Position numbers and translations under genes: made by a program
Shown here: positions 41,101-56,100 of the stretch, piece after piece
How the letters are laid out: each line of letters opens with the position of its first letter
How positions within the stretch are numbered: position 1 is the first letter of the stretch
Assembly: GCA_963576735.1 (NCBI GenBank)
Contig: OY755198.1
Coordinates: 3,968,001-4,032,000, forward strand
Direction of reading: 5' to 3'
From: Bedellia somnulentella
Taxonomy: Eukaryota > Arthropoda > Insecta > Lepidoptera > Bedelliidae
Length of the DNA stretch: 64,000 nucleotides
The notes under the pieces: model-generated
The model's database searches: none
What the model saw: only the letters and a program-made list of their open reading frames with translations
Told to the model about the DNA's origin: nothing

Positions 41101-44100
41101 GTCTAAAAAATGCATGTTCAGCTGGTTTTGACAAAATAACAGATAAGATTTTAAAAGACTCTAAAGAAGTTCTTAGTCCAGTCCTATCTAGCATTTTTAA
41201 TAATTGCCTGAGAAATGGTGTCTTCCCGGATAGTCTAAAACTTTCAGTTATAATTCCAATATATAAGAGCGGTGATACTAACTGTGCTGAAAACTTTAGA
41301 CCTATATCTATATTGCCAACTTTATCAAAAATTTTAGAAAAAGTCCTTAACTCAAGGCTTACCAATTTTCTAGATAAATATAATATATTAGACAATAATC
41401 AATTTGGTTTTAGACGTGGCAAGTCTACAAATGATGCAGTTCTTGAAGTTACAAATTTTATAAGTCACACTTTAGACAAAGGCAATAAATGTTTGGCCAT
41501 TTTCATAGATCTCGCCAAAGCTTTTGACACAGTTTCGGTCCCTATACTATTGGAAAAGTTGGAAGCAATTGGAATACGATCTAACTCTTTACAAATATTC
41601 AAAAGTTATTTAGAAAATAGACACCAATGTGTAAAAATTGATCAATACATTAGTAATGCTTCACCAGTTAATTTTGGAGTACCACAGGGCAGTATTTTGG
41701 GCCCTATTCTATTTAACATATACATTAACGACCTCTTAGAATCCTACACTACAACTGATAAGATAGTAGCCTACGCGGATGATACGGTTTTACTTTTTAC
41801 TGCAAAAACATGGATTGATCTATTTGACAAGGCGCAGAGAGGTTTCAATAAAGTTACAAACTGGCTACAACTAAATATACTGACAATAAACGCTGATAAA
41901 ACTAAGTACATGACCTTCAGTATTAACAATAATAAAAACGCAGAAAGTCAAATTAGTGCATTGAATCCGATCAAAGCTCACTCCTGTGAGTTGTTAGAAA
42001 CCACCTGTAATTGTTCCTGTATTCAACCCACGCCTTCTTTTAAATACCTCGGAATAACGCTTGATCCTCATCTTAATTTTAAAAATCATGTCAAGACTCT
42101 GTGCTCCAAAATAAGAAAATTAATTTATATATTTAAAAACCTAAGGCGCGTATGTGGCGGTCCACTACTTAGAAACATTTATATTGCACTCTGTCAATCA
42201 GTAATTTCTTATTGTATACTATCTTGGGGCGGGGCTTATAAAACAACGCTTAAAGAACTTGAGGTGGCTCAAAGAGCGGTTCTAAAAGTTAGCACTTTTA
42301 AGCCCCTACTGTTCCCGACACGAGAACTTTTCTCATTTTGTCAGGTCTTGACAGTGCGACAACTCTACATTAAAGCAGTAGTTATGTTTCAACACTCAAA
42401 AACACATATAGAAGAAACAAAATTAGTAAAAAGGAGAAAGGACATATTTCAGTCATGCAAGCACCACACAACATTTGCGAAAAAATTTATTACTTTTACA
42501 GGACCACATTTATATAATAAAATAAACAATGAACTAAATATAATAATATGTACTAAATCTACGTGTAATAAAATTATAACGAACTGGTTACAACAGCTGG
42601 ACTATGACCAAACGGAGAATTTACTTCAGAGAAACTAATTATCACTTATCTGAAATTACCTCTGTTATTGAACAAATCTCATAGGTGATTAGACTTTTAT
42701 ATATAATTATATATAATTATACACACAAACTGTACTCAAATATAAACTCACATAAGTTTTATATACTATCCTATTTTTTTTCATACTATGTAGTGTAAAC
42801 TCTATTTATGACTCTATTGAATGCGATTTACTTGTTCCCCTTTAAGTACCTATGTACATAACTGAGACTAACAATTTTCGGACATATTGTATGTGATGAA
42901 TAAGTATATTGCTCTTAATGTAATAATGTAATGTATTTCTTTAAGAAGAGCGTCTTCCCCTGAGATACAGGCTTTGCCTAGTTCAGGGGTGGACAAACCA
43001 TTTACCCTAGAATAAGAAATTACACTTAAGATCAAACTTTTGTAATATATATAAGAACTTCTTGTCAATAAAGAATTATTATTATTATTATTATTATAAC
43101 AATATGTAGAAGTAAAGGAAAATAATTAAAATCTAACAAACAAAACTAAATTGATGTATCTTGAATGTTGACTCATGATACCATTGAGGTAGAATACAAC
43201 TGAAAATCACGTGTCATTCTATTTTATTCTAGCTGCGCTATAACGGCAGGCCTGTCGCTGATTTGTACAAATTCTCTCACAAGTAAGCAGGCAGGCCCTA
43301 TTATCCTTAGTTTTCATAAATATAAAATAATTCATTAATCACTTATTTCAAAATAAAAAGATAAATCTTTGTTTTTTGAACGTCAAATTTCAACTAAGTA
43401 CTAAGTTTACTTCGGATTCGGAAGGTGTTTTGTTACGAGAAGAACCCGTAAGAAACTCGTCAACACACATCTTTTTTTACGTCCATTACAATTTTGGTGT
43501 TAGTCCGGAAACATCCTGCACAGAGCCCTGATGCCACCAAGCCACTTCATCATTAATGTAATCATTGACAGTGTAATAGGCTTTCGAACTAAGATTTCTT
43601 TTAACTACTGCTTTGAATTTTGTTTCTGATAAACTTAAAATGTCCTCAGGTATTTTGACAATCTGTATTTAGGTATTGATATGTTATTGTTGTCTCTCAG
43701 ATTTCGAATATGTCTGTCACTATTTTTTACAAAAGACGCCTGATTTTTTCTTACATACATAATTTTTTCATAAATATATTGACATGGCAGCGTCATTATA
43801 TTTATGCATACATACATACATATACTCACGGCTATATTTCCCTAGAAGGGGTAACCAAAGCTAAGGAATTATAAATTGCTCAGCCACTTTTGGAAGTTGA
43901 GTGGGGAAAAGATGGTAAAAATAAAGGTTTTTGGTGATGGGTCTCCAACCGCATCGCCCAAAAATCCAATAAAAAGCCCCTATACCCTAAGTCGCCTCTT
44001 ACGACACCCGTGGGTAGAAAGGGGTAACGACATTCTAAGCCGGCACTACACGGCATGTTTTTTATGGTTATTCATTATATTTATGGTTATAAACAATTCT

Positions 44101-47100
44101 CTCAGGGATATATATACTAACATACATTAAAATCAATATAATAATATAATGGTGTAGGCCCGATTCAGAATTCAAATCAATGACTTTTGTTATCACAGGT
44201 GGAGCTCATTTTAACTGTTATTTGAGTGAGTGTTAAGTAATTTACATATATTCTCACTTCTAGGAATATTAAAACAGGGGCTTTCAGAAGTTACAGAGCG
44301 TCAAAATTGGCAATTCCTTAGATACTTTTGGAAATACCGTTGGACAAAGATGATAACAATAAAGAAACCAACATCGTCCAGCAATCATTTAAAATTCTTA
44401 TATTAGTTATATCTACTACTACCGCTTAGTCACTTCATACGACACCGATGGAAAAAACTGGATGTGTGCAACACTAAGCTACTAAATATTAAATATAACA
44501 GTTTTTCCTCTTATTTTCCCCACCCATCTTTTCCCCACGCAATTCCCAAAAGTGGCTTAGGAATTTCTGATTCCTTAGCTCTGGCTACCCCTTCAAGGGA
44601 TTCATAGTCGTATATGTATGAATGTATGTATAGGAGTTTTTTTTTTGAAAAAATGTGACAGAATTAATTAGTAATACAAAGTGAACAAACAGAGGAAGCT
44701 CTTCAACGTACCCTTTCTTCTTGCTCGTCTCCACACCATGATCCTTGAACAACTTGGCGATTTCCAGTTCCCGTATTTCATCATTGTCAGTAAGAATTAT
44801 AGCTCTGTAAATAAAGTACAAAAACAATTAAATATTCATGTTTAAACTGTTCATATTGGCCATCGATAGTCTCTGCCTACCCCTATAGGAACGAATAGCG
44901 AGAGCATATGTAAATACAAATTTATGTATTTAAATTGTATAGGATAGCCCAGCGCAATTAGATCTAAAAGAGAATCTCATCTCACCACGTCGAATATACC
45001 CAAAAGGTTAGCTATGATTGCGCAATTAGTTGTATTTAAAAGAAGTAGATTAACTGATTCGTGCATGTTTTACGGCACTAAATAATTTAAAAAAAAATTT
45101 CATGATTTATTTAGGCTTAGATTACCATATAAAAACACAGCAACGTACCTTGTTCTATTGTAATTTTTGGTTATTTACTATAGCAGAGAATAAATAACCA
45201 CTACAAAACACAGTAAATACCAAAATAATTGGAATTAAACTTTTTAAATTGCGGTACGGTCAGCAACATAGTCACTTCACCCCATACCTTTGTATGCTAG
45301 AACTAACTGAAAGTTTTTCAAAGGGTTTCCATTGAGTCGTGGTCACCTCTTCTTTTTTGGCCAATCAAATTAAGCATCGATTTTCCACAATCTTGGTTTT
45401 TTTTATTGACATTGCAACACAATATTTTTGAAGTCTTCGAAATCAGAAACTGATCGCTTTCTAGTAATTTTTGTTCAATATTACCGTGAACGGAATCATC
45501 ACTCATATGAGTGTGACCGTTTGTAAGATAGCAGCAATATGCAGCAATCAAAATTATTCTACACCGCTCCATTCTCTTTAAAAACAGTAAATTACGCTTG
45601 CAAAAATAATTACATCCAGTAAAAGGCGGCCAAGAGCGAGATGGACTCGCTAATGAAGGGTTCCGTAGCAGCAGGTAGGTAACATAGTAATATACAAGTT
45701 TAAAATGTTTAGTTTAAAATGTTATTTACTTATCACTGATTTACTTTAAGAAAACAATGGTTCACGTTTTATGCGTAAGGCCTGTGATAATAAAATTATT
45801 GTTATATATTTCAGTGAAATTAATAAATTATTTAAGTAATTTGATTAATGACGTTTAAAAATAGAACTACTGGCTAGATCTCATTCAAACCAATTTTCGT
45901 TAAGTAGTTTGTATAGTAATACACATCATATATTTTTTTCAGTTTTATCATGCCCATATTTTAGAAGTTACGGGGGGGGGACTCACATTTTACCACTTTC
46001 GAAAAGTCTCTCGCGCAAACTATTCAGTTTTGAAAAAAATGATATAAGAAACCTCAACATCATTTTCAAATACCTTTTGATAGATACCCCACCCCACACG
46101 TATAGGTTTGATGAAAAAAAAAATTTTGAGTTTCAGTTCTATGTATGGGGAACCCTAAAAATTTTGGTTTTTTTTTCAGATTTTATTTTAAAATCTTAAT
46201 GCGGTTTACAGAATACATCTACGCACCAATTTTCAATAATGTAGTTCTTATAGTTTCGGATTAAACTGGCTGTGACATACGGACGGACGGACGGACGGAC
46301 AGACAGACAGACATGACGAATCTATAAGGGTCCCGTTTTTGCCATTTGGCTACGGAACCCTAAAAACGTGCTCTAGCGCCGATGCGACGAACGGCGACAA
46401 GTAGCTACCGCATCCCCCGATGTACCTGTAGCCACCTCCAACGAATACCGTGCGGAATCCGTTTCGCGCCAAATTGAAATTTCGTGAAATTTAGGTTTAA
46501 ATGTTGACGCGCATGTGCTTTACAGTTAAATTTGTGGGCATCATCATCGTTTTTCAAGCATAATCCCCATATAGGAAACCCAGCAAGTCTCATTCACAAT
46601 TAATAAAAAACAGTAAGACTCGCGACTTACTCTGTTTGATTTTGGTAACTGTTCCTTGCTGCGTTTAGTTTTTGGGGATCGCTTTTTCACAAGTGGACTT
46701 GCTGTGTTTTTCATTTTTTTATCTCGAAGACTAGAGCCTCTTTTGATGAACGGGTCTTTGCATCTTGTAGGGACTTGCATTATTTGTAGAGTGATGTTAA
46801 TACCTAGATTTTGAGGACCATGTGCCATACTGCTTTTCTTTTTGGGACAGCCGACTTTACTACACTACTACACTACTCTTGTGTACACTTTTTGTCTTGA
46901 AAGTTAACCTAAGTAATAACTAAGTAAAAATTAAAGTTACGGTATGAAAGATACATAAATTCAAGACTATATAATCTAAAGAAAAATATTTAAATTTTTG
47001 CCTTTTGCCTCAGCTTCAGAATTCGAAATTCAAAAGCAGCTTTTGAAATTTGAGTGGGAAAAAGATCTTAAAATAAAAGATGGCGGGTGATGAATCTCGC

Positions 47101-50100
47101 GCCACACCGTCTAATGATGACATACTAAAAAGACTATATGTTTCAGGAATTCCTATGATATGGCCGTTAAACTGTATAATTCCATAAGTGACGATTTGAA
47201 ACAGATGAATCTAATTAAATTCAAAACAAAACTGTTTAATTATCTTGTAGTAAATTGTTTTTATAATGTGAATGATTTTTTCAACATATGTGACATTTAA
47301 AAATTATATTTGACATGACCTATTTCCTCAATTTTAATTTCTTACAGATCCACAATCTTATCTTGGCCGGTAAGGGCTGTCACTGTCATCGATATTAGTA
47401 TTGCCAGTAAATAAAAAATAACCTTTATAAGGGAAATAACTTTACATCATACAGGCTAATTTATTTATGTATTGAATTGTCTTAATAAAACAATTTATAG
47501 TGTCGGCTTAAAATAGTACTACCCCATTTCTGCCGGTGGGTGTACGTAAGAGGCGACTAACGGTATTGGGGCTTTTAAGAGGTTTGGGCGAAGCGGTTGG
47601 AGACCCATTAACAATAACCTTTATTTTACCATCTTTACCCCACTCAACTTTCCGAAAGTGGCTGAGGAGTTTCTAGTTCCTTAGCTCGGGCTACCCCTTC
47701 TAGGGATTTACAGCCTTGAGTATATGTATGTATGTATGTAATAGCTATTATTGTAAGTAAACAAGTTCGTTTTAATGTAAGCTAATTATATTTATTTATT
47801 TTTGCCCTTGTCTGGTATGTCTACCCGAATGACTGTGTATCCTAAATTTGATGATCTTACCTCCCAAATGTTGTCTGGAAGCTTTTAGCGATAACACTGC
47901 CAATTGTACTTTTCTGCAAGCTGTTTCATTATTTTATACTTAAGGATTTGTTATTTGTGCCACTCAGAGTTAATCAGTGGGTAACTACTTAAAATCATTT
48001 TTTAAATCCTGTAAATTAGAGGCTTAACTTGTTGTGTACTGTCTTTTACATTTCATTTTTACACATAGATCCCCTAAAAAGGTGGCACAGAAAAAATAAT
48101 TCTAAACATCAGATATCGTTTGGGTCATTAATTTTGCTGGGTCAGTGAATTTATGGGCACTTATTTATTGCTGTTAACAGCCCTGTAACACATAATATAA
48201 CATAACATAACATAAACGTTTACGCCGAATACCCCCGAAGGGATTTGGCAGAGGTACTAATACTTCTGAACATCACGTGACTTTGTCACCTGGTGTTCAG
48301 AGTACCCACGCTTTGCATGAACAGTAGGTATACTCACGTGATAGGGGGCAGGACTATCGCCGTTTTCCACGAATACACTGTCACACGACTAAATACAACT
48401 CAGCCATGTGGGTTTCCTCACCGTTAACAACCGTGATAAATTAACCACACATATGACTTTAGAAAAGACAAGTTGGTGTAGGTCCGATTCGGGATTTGAA
48501 GACTAGTGAGTCGCTTGCACCTTAACCGGTGTTCTACCCATTAAGCTATCACGTCATATTTGCCTTGTATTTTTATATATATGTCAGACAGTTATGACTT
48601 AAGAAATGACACATTGGTACATCCCCGCATTAGGATTAGAACCCACGCATCAGTGTATACGAAGTGAAATCTTATTCAGGAGCATTTCCCAACTTCCCGT
48701 AACCCGCACCGCATGACTATCAATGCGCGCACAACTTTTCGGACGGTGTTAGCCTACTTAGATAAAATTTAACAATATAAATAATAATTTTCATGAATTT
48801 TTATATTGAATACTGGAAATAAAAGCGTTTATCAATAAGCAAAGATACATCATAAAAATAATTGTTTTTGAAAAAAAGTTTCCACTACAAAAAAATATTA
48901 ATGAAAGTAATAATTTATTATATACGTAGGTCACCCTATAATTTTTATTTAGTTAAGAACTAACTGCGGGGCAAGCACGAGCTTTTTATAAGATCGATAA
49001 AGGGCGTGATACGGAGATTTTATCACTTGTCCTTGTATACCATATCTCAAAACATTGACTGCGAGCACGAGGCGCAATGTTATCGAATGCCTCGACGTAA
49101 GTGACGTCATAGACCGAATGTTTTCATCGATTTATTGAATAATATCGATATTTGCGAGCACGAGGCACTTTGTAATGCACCAAAGTTTTCGATTTCTGAC
49201 ATTTGGATGACGAAAACTTATAAAGTTTTATCGTGGTGCTTTGGGGGTGACGATAGATGATTGTTGATAGTACTTTCTTTGATTTTGCTCAAAAGGTGCA
49301 CTAGTTTTACTTATTTATAGTGAAATATATTTAATAACATGTAGTGTAGTGAAAAAATGTTGTGAATAAAATACTAAATATAACACTAAGTTGTGCCGTC
49401 GAACTTGAGAAAAATGTGTTTCCTCTTCAATAATTGTGTGGATGGTGATAATTTACAACTATACATGAATGAACAAATGACATAGCGACCTTGCGTTACG
49501 TACGACCCAATTGCGATTTAATCCTTTAGGTCTGCCACTGCAAGTATAAAGATTAAGAAGAAGACCAAATAGAATCCAATAACAATATTTCTAATGATGA
49601 TATCCGTTTGGATAGCTTTTAAGAAAAACTGTGGCATAACACGAGAACTATGGTTAAAGTGAAATAAGAGGTAAGTGTATTTACAAAGTATAAAACAAAA
49701 TAAAGTGGCTAGTGATAGTCTCTGGCTTCTCCAATGAAAAAAAAATGGCGATAGTATATTTGTGTATTGTATACTTACTCAATTCAATAAATGTAAAATG
49801 ATTAATTATTATCTTTATAGTCCCAGCCACCCTTTGTTATCATGAAACAGTGTTAATGTAAAGCCCAATTACAAAATACTCTAAGCTAAGAAATTTTCTT
49901 CTTATCTAACTAATTGAACATAATATTATAACAAATGCAAGGATCTTACCATTTATCTTTAATTATGGAAATACCGCAATATCACAGTTCATCTACATGA
50001 TAACCCCATAGTCACATTTAGGAAAAACTGAATCTCATCTTTCTTCATTTATTTATAAGTTCTACAATACACTACTGTTATTGGATTGAATCAGGCGTTA

Positions 50101-53100
50101 CTTTGCGGAAATCCATAGTAATATTAATAAATTTCTTAATTTAGCGGAATTAAGCGAAGAAATTTATTAATATTAGTATTACTACTGTTATTGTTATGAA
50201 TCCTAGTTGGACATAGCCAGAGCTTCAGAATTAACAATTCCTCAAACACTTTTGCAAATTAAATGGAAAAAAATATAAAAGAAAACTATCATTCCCAATG
50301 GGCCTCCAGCCACATAGCCCATTTATGGTAAGTTTTAAGTTAACTCATTGTTTGAAGTACATGAAAGAATCAATTAAATACATTATATATAATAGATTAA
50401 CTTGTATCTGTATTATAAATGTATTATTGAACTCTGCAAATACAAAAAATATTAGCCACATGGTAAAACTTGATTTTTGTACTTATGGTGGTTTATTGTG
50501 GCAAACAGTTACCAACAACACACAAGTTGACTACATCGCCCATCTCTAGCCAACCACCACTTAAAAAGCCCCATACCCTTACTCACTTTGTGCCTCATTC
50601 TACTAAATATATCTTATGGGGATAATGCACTGTAATAAATACAAACTATTCATTGTGCCTCATTTGCTTATTGCTAACAATTTTATTTTACCTTCCTAAA
50701 ATACACAGTTAGTATTTAGTTTCCAAAGTACATAGCTTAGCAGCAATTCTGATTTTTTACTTTATAGTCTATCAACATTTTTCAATAAAAATATGTTATG
50801 TTGTATTTCAGTTTATCACCTATCAAGATTTAGTTACGGGATTTAAGATGGGAATACATTGTATATCAATTGAAGACAAAACATAAATTGCCTAATATTT
50901 TAGATGTAATACATGATGCCTCCCAATGGACTAAAATCATATTTGTACTATGTTCAATTGGTAAGTATACATAATTTGGAAAGTAAATACTTTAATTGTA
51001 AGTCACCCATTTTCAACTAAGTATATCCAATATCAGTATTGTGACAATATGATGCAATAGAATGGATAATTGAATCACATTTGTCAATCCCTAATCTAAT
51101 CTCTGGGTAGCCAGAGCTTCGTAAATTAAGTAAGTGAAAAATTTTAAGATAAGAAAAGCAACAACAACCATCAATAACTTATCAAATTTTCTCCACTCTA
51201 ATTTCAGAAGTAGCAGAAGATTCAAGATGTGAAGCTCTGGTTTCCCTTATTTGGATTTATAGTCATTCATACATCAATCAAGAATCAGTTTTTGGGATTA
51301 AAGAAGGGAATAATTTATTACTTTTATTGTAAATCACCTCATTTTTAAATATAATAAAAATTATGAAATAAAGTATTCATTTTCTTTAAAATAAAAAGAT
51401 TAATCTATGTTTTTTGAATGATAAATGGTAACTTTTGAGATAAAACACACATCTACTTTGCATACGGTAGGTGTATGGTTGTGAGGAGAACCTGTAAGAA
51501 GTCATCAAACACACATCTTTTTAAAGTCCATAACCATGAAAGTTATAATTTCTTCTATATAATTTCCTCCTCTTCCTCTCCTATTTTTAGGGTTCCGTAG
51601 CCAAATGGCAAAAACGGGACCCTTATAGATTCGTCATGTCTGTCTGTCTGTCCGTCCGTCCGTCCGTATGTCACAGTCAATTTATTCCAAAACTATAAGA
51701 ACTACATTATTGGAAATTGGTGCGTAGATGTATTCTGTAAACCGCATTAAGATTTTAAAATAAAATCTGAAAAAAAAACCAAAATTTTTAGGGTTCCCCA
51801 TACATAGAACTGAAACTCAAAATTTTTTTTTTCATCAAACCTATACGTGTGGGGTATCTATCAAAAGGTATTTGAAAATGATGTTGAGGTTTCTTATATA
51901 TTTTTTTTCAAAACTGAATAGTTTGCGCGAGAGACTTTTTCAAAGTGCTAAAATGTGTGTCCCCCCCCCCGTAACTTCTAAAATATGGGCATGATAATAC
52001 TGAAAAAAATATATGATGTGTATTACTATACAAACTACTAACGAAAATTGGTTTGAATGAGATCTAGCCCGTAGTTCTATTTTTAAACGTCATAAATCAA
52101 ATTACTTACCTAATTTGGCTCCCATGATTTTCACACAAACGGGATTTTCTATATATATGATAGTACGGAACCCTTAGTGCGCGATCCGACTCGCACTTGG
52201 CCGGTTTTTTCAATTTAGTTTTATTATAAAATAACTTAGAATGCATAATATAATCACCGGTACAGATCCCTAACCCTGCTTAGAAATAAAATCTTCAGAC
52301 ATTTCTCTTAGTTAGGTAAGGAAATAATTGTTAAATAAGCCAAGCATCACCGACCATTCATATTTTTCTCCACTCTACTCCCAGAAGTCGCTACTTCTAA
52401 ATTCAAATCCCTGGCAAACTTTTTTCAGGATTTACAGCCATGAGTTACAGTTGTATGTACATGTAATGTACTATTTTAAGTTTTATATAAACCGTGATAG
52501 TTCAGTGGGCAGAACACTACTTATTGTGCAGACAATGAGGGTTCAAATCCTGAGTCGTGTCTAGCTAGACCGATATGGTTGAGTTGCACTTAGTACGATC
52601 TTGACAAACCTCTCTTGCTTCCCATACATTCATTATTCTTCTCATACATGCTCTTTTATTCTTCTCACTTCGGACCCCCCACTTTATTAGAACTTTTTCT
52701 ATTTGGTCTAGAAACGTTTTACAAGGTTAACATTCCTTTTTCTATCTTGCATACTACGTCATCTTTCACACCTAGTCGTTCACAAATCACACTATTTCTC
52801 ACAACCTTACATTAATTTAATATACTTCTAATCTAAGGGATCTCATTTTCTAGGAACTTCGTGAACATTCATATACTTTAGATAATATAATCTTAAAATT
52901 GCAGGTAAGCACCTGTAGGGTTAGTAAGTAAGTAGTATTAGGATGAAAACCATTTAAAATGACCGTTGTGACAAATGAAACCATAACAAGAAAGGAACTC
53001 CTAACAAAAAAGTGACAAATCTCAACTTAGGGTCTTTTTTCTGTAAATTACTGTACGTAGGCTGGGTAGAAAATCGGAAGAAGCAGTTCATGAGAATTAA

Positions 53101-56100
53101 GGCTATCCTCCCCGATCAGGGTGGATAGAAGGATGTGCTTTTCCAAATATCCGCCTTAGGGAGGATAAACGGAATAAGCCTAACGGTTGCCCATATGCTA
53201 GTTGCATACCGTTTGCTAAAATTAGTACATTCATTACTACTGCTGCAATATAATTTATTTCTAATATGTAAGGTGACGAAAATAAAACAATGAAAGCACA
53301 AAAAAATATACTAGTCTTTTTCAAGTAAAATGATTAAAATAAAACTTCACAATTTCCGTGTCTTCTAAAGTATTTGAATGTTTGACCATTGTCCATTTTT
53401 TCAATTTCACTTTGATGTGCTGAAATAAAAAAAAATACCATAAATTTTATCATATGGGCTCCGCATGAAACTAAATATAGTTTGATGCTGGAGAAAATAC
53501 AAAACAAATTTCTTCGGTTTTTGTACTTTAAATTATATGGAGTGTATCCCGGATATCCTTTATTATATCCGAGCTTATTTGTTGCTGGGATGGTAGGGTA
53601 TACAACTCTATCGGCTAGGAGAGACCTAACCTTAGCAGTTACCCTTTTTAAAATACTGAGGGGCTGGCTGATAAACCCGGCCATTCTAGAAAGCATAAGC
53701 CTGGTGGTGCCGAGTGAGGGCACGCGGGGGCTGCGGCGACGAGCGGGCCGGCTATTCAGCATACCGCAGGCCAGAACCAACCTGTTAGCGCAGGCGCCTA
53801 TGACCAGAGCCTTAAAGGTGCTTAATAAAGTAAATGAATTAGTAGATTTGTACAGTTGTGGTTTGGGTGAATTTACCAAGGTCACATTAAGAATTATTTG
53901 CTACAATTAGAAATGGATAAGTACAAGTACATCCAAGATAAGTTATGTTGGATGTTTTTCTATATGTTTTGGTTACTTTTTAAGAGTTTATCATTTATGT
54001 TTTATGTTCTTATTTTATTAGTGTTAGTTTGATTTGTATAACGAATTAGTCTTCTGTGATGTTGTACAATATAAGTAAATAAATAAATAAATAAATAATT
54101 TTTTCTGACTGTCTACAAGCCATCACTTATAGTGGGGCAATATGAGCTACCCACAGAGAAAAGTCATACTCTGTGGCATTATTCAACACAGAATGTCGTT
54201 GACATATGACAGAGGACTTCGTTGCCTGATTACATACATATACTCACACCTGACAAACCTCTCTAGCTTCATTTACATCCATCAATCTTTTCATACATGC
54301 TCTTATTACTGTTGATACATTATGTTTTGCACCTTCACGCAGCGTGTAATGTATTCAATGTTACTGTATTGTAAAATCTATGTATGTAATAATTAATTTA
54401 ATTAGTAAAAAGAATAACATAAGAGGATTTTGATTTGCAAAATAAAGACAACTAAGACATGCTAAAGCTAGAAGGAAAGAAACAATTCACATTTTAATTA
54501 AAAAAGTTTAATTTCAAAGTTTACCTTTTATTTTGTTTGTATCACAATAACTTTTTGATCTTAACTACTGCATTATCCTGAAATTAAAGAAAATATCACA
54601 GATAATTTTTGGCGAGAGATCATAGTGTTTCTCTTACTTCTTTTTGGAAAATAAATAAAAATGTCAATATAATAAATAAATGACCCTACCCCTAGAGCCT
54701 CAAAAATAGAAATCCTTCAGAGACTTTGCCTCTAACAACAACCGACACTATACAAAATAAACATTAGCAACTCAATAATAAAATATATTAAAAAATATGT
54801 TTTCAGTTACATAGATACATTTAGCTGAAACAATTTGGTGGTAAAATCATAATGGATTATGCCATTGCCCAAAACCATTAAGAGGGCCCAAAATTTTAGT
54901 TGCCTCATACAACAATATGTGGTAATGTTAATTCTAAGTAAACCCTATATACAAATAAATATGTTATATGCCAATCATTATCATCATCTCAAATCTCATT
55001 ACTATATGAGTTGTTGCAGAATTCTTCTTACTCTTTACATGTACAAGAGTACATGTAAATCAATACAACCTTGGTGGTTTTATTAGTTAATAAGTCCAAA
55101 AAAGTATTGAAAATGCTGATTCTAGGCCTACAATAAATAACATAATGTAGGCCTACATAGCAATACCATAACGTAGCATAAAAGTTTCATTTGTTTCTTG
55201 TTTGTTGGCTTATTCCAAACTTAAAACTGTTGTATTGTTATTAATGTAAACATACTTTGGGTGCTGCCTTGATCTTAGATTTTGTTTAGTAACTACCTAT
55301 ACCACACTATCATTACACTGTGACCTGTTTTATTTACCTTCCAAATAAATGATAATTCCACTGTACTTTACACACCGGCTGTTATTTTATGAAATTGCAT
55401 GACTAAGTGGACTAAGTTTTTTAAAATGGTAGTTTATGTACAAGAAAACGTACATATACGTTATATGCGGGTTTTCTTTTATAACTTTGAGGTTGACTTA
55501 ATATGATCTCGTATAAATTTAGACTATATCGTCACATTTCTTGGATACAGTGCTGCTTGAATTCGTAACGGAAAATAACTGATGGTCTTTAATTCACAAA
55601 TTAACAACTCTTCTTCAGTATCGGCATTTTGCAGCATAACGATGTATCATATTGGTTTCTATGAGTTAAATACTTACAGTTTTTCGTTGCAGATTCGTCT
55701 TAATCGTTCATAATCCCCGATAGAATTCTCAATTTCATTTTCATTGCGATGAGCATAGACGACTATTAGCGATGAGCAGCCATTATTGTTTATTATTGTA
55801 AAAATATGGATGGTTGAAGCATCTGTCAGTCATGTCAACCGAACTATTCAATCATAAGCTGTTACTGACAATAATGTTATCCAACTAATTCAAGAGTTGA
55901 ATGTGTGCACGACTTTTCACTGCGGTCAATGTATTTTTAATTTACTAGGGTAATAATAATAGACAACAAAACGTTTACTTGGAAGTGGCTTTGAAGGTTT
56001 TTAGAGTCTGTAACTAGCCTTAATTGATTGAACTATGAATGTCGGTCAAATGGTTCAATTCAACAACTTTCACAGCTCGATAACACTTAACGGGCTCGAT

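Larger units (their letters stand above)
38445..43098 (+). mobile_element. LINE2: CR1/L2-like non-LTR element
   Basis: 5' truncated in ORF1. It has the ORF1 C-terminal half, a long inter-ORF frame, a complete ORF2 and a 3' UTR ending in (ATT)n (about 43070-43098), the microsatellite end usual for the CR1/L2 group. It lies antisense in the last intron of the minus-strand gene, about 50 bp upstream of the last exon's acceptor. Confidence 0.85.
48560..51100. other. Intron of the Lys/His-rich gene, mostly unassigned
   Basis: A degenerate SINE-B-like stretch lies near 48590-48720 and a GCAAGCACGAGC element at 48966-49200. A hairpin is at 50117-50177 and an old SINE-A at 50205-50620. No exon could be supported. 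Confidence 0.45.

Noticed and set aside
40955..41395. 146-codon minus-strand frame
   Set aside because: Antisense shadow of LINE2 ORF2.
39699..42638. LINE2 ORF2 as a host gene
   Set aside because: Endonuclease and reverse-transcriptase motifs plus an (ATT)n 3' end show it is a LINE.
46290..46315. (GACG)n/(GACA)n as an expanded coding repeat
   Set aside because: Part of a non-coding interspersed repeat present again, reversed, at 51640.
53103..53324. 73-codon minus-strand frame
   Set aside because: Short, overlapping another frame, no domain or splice support.
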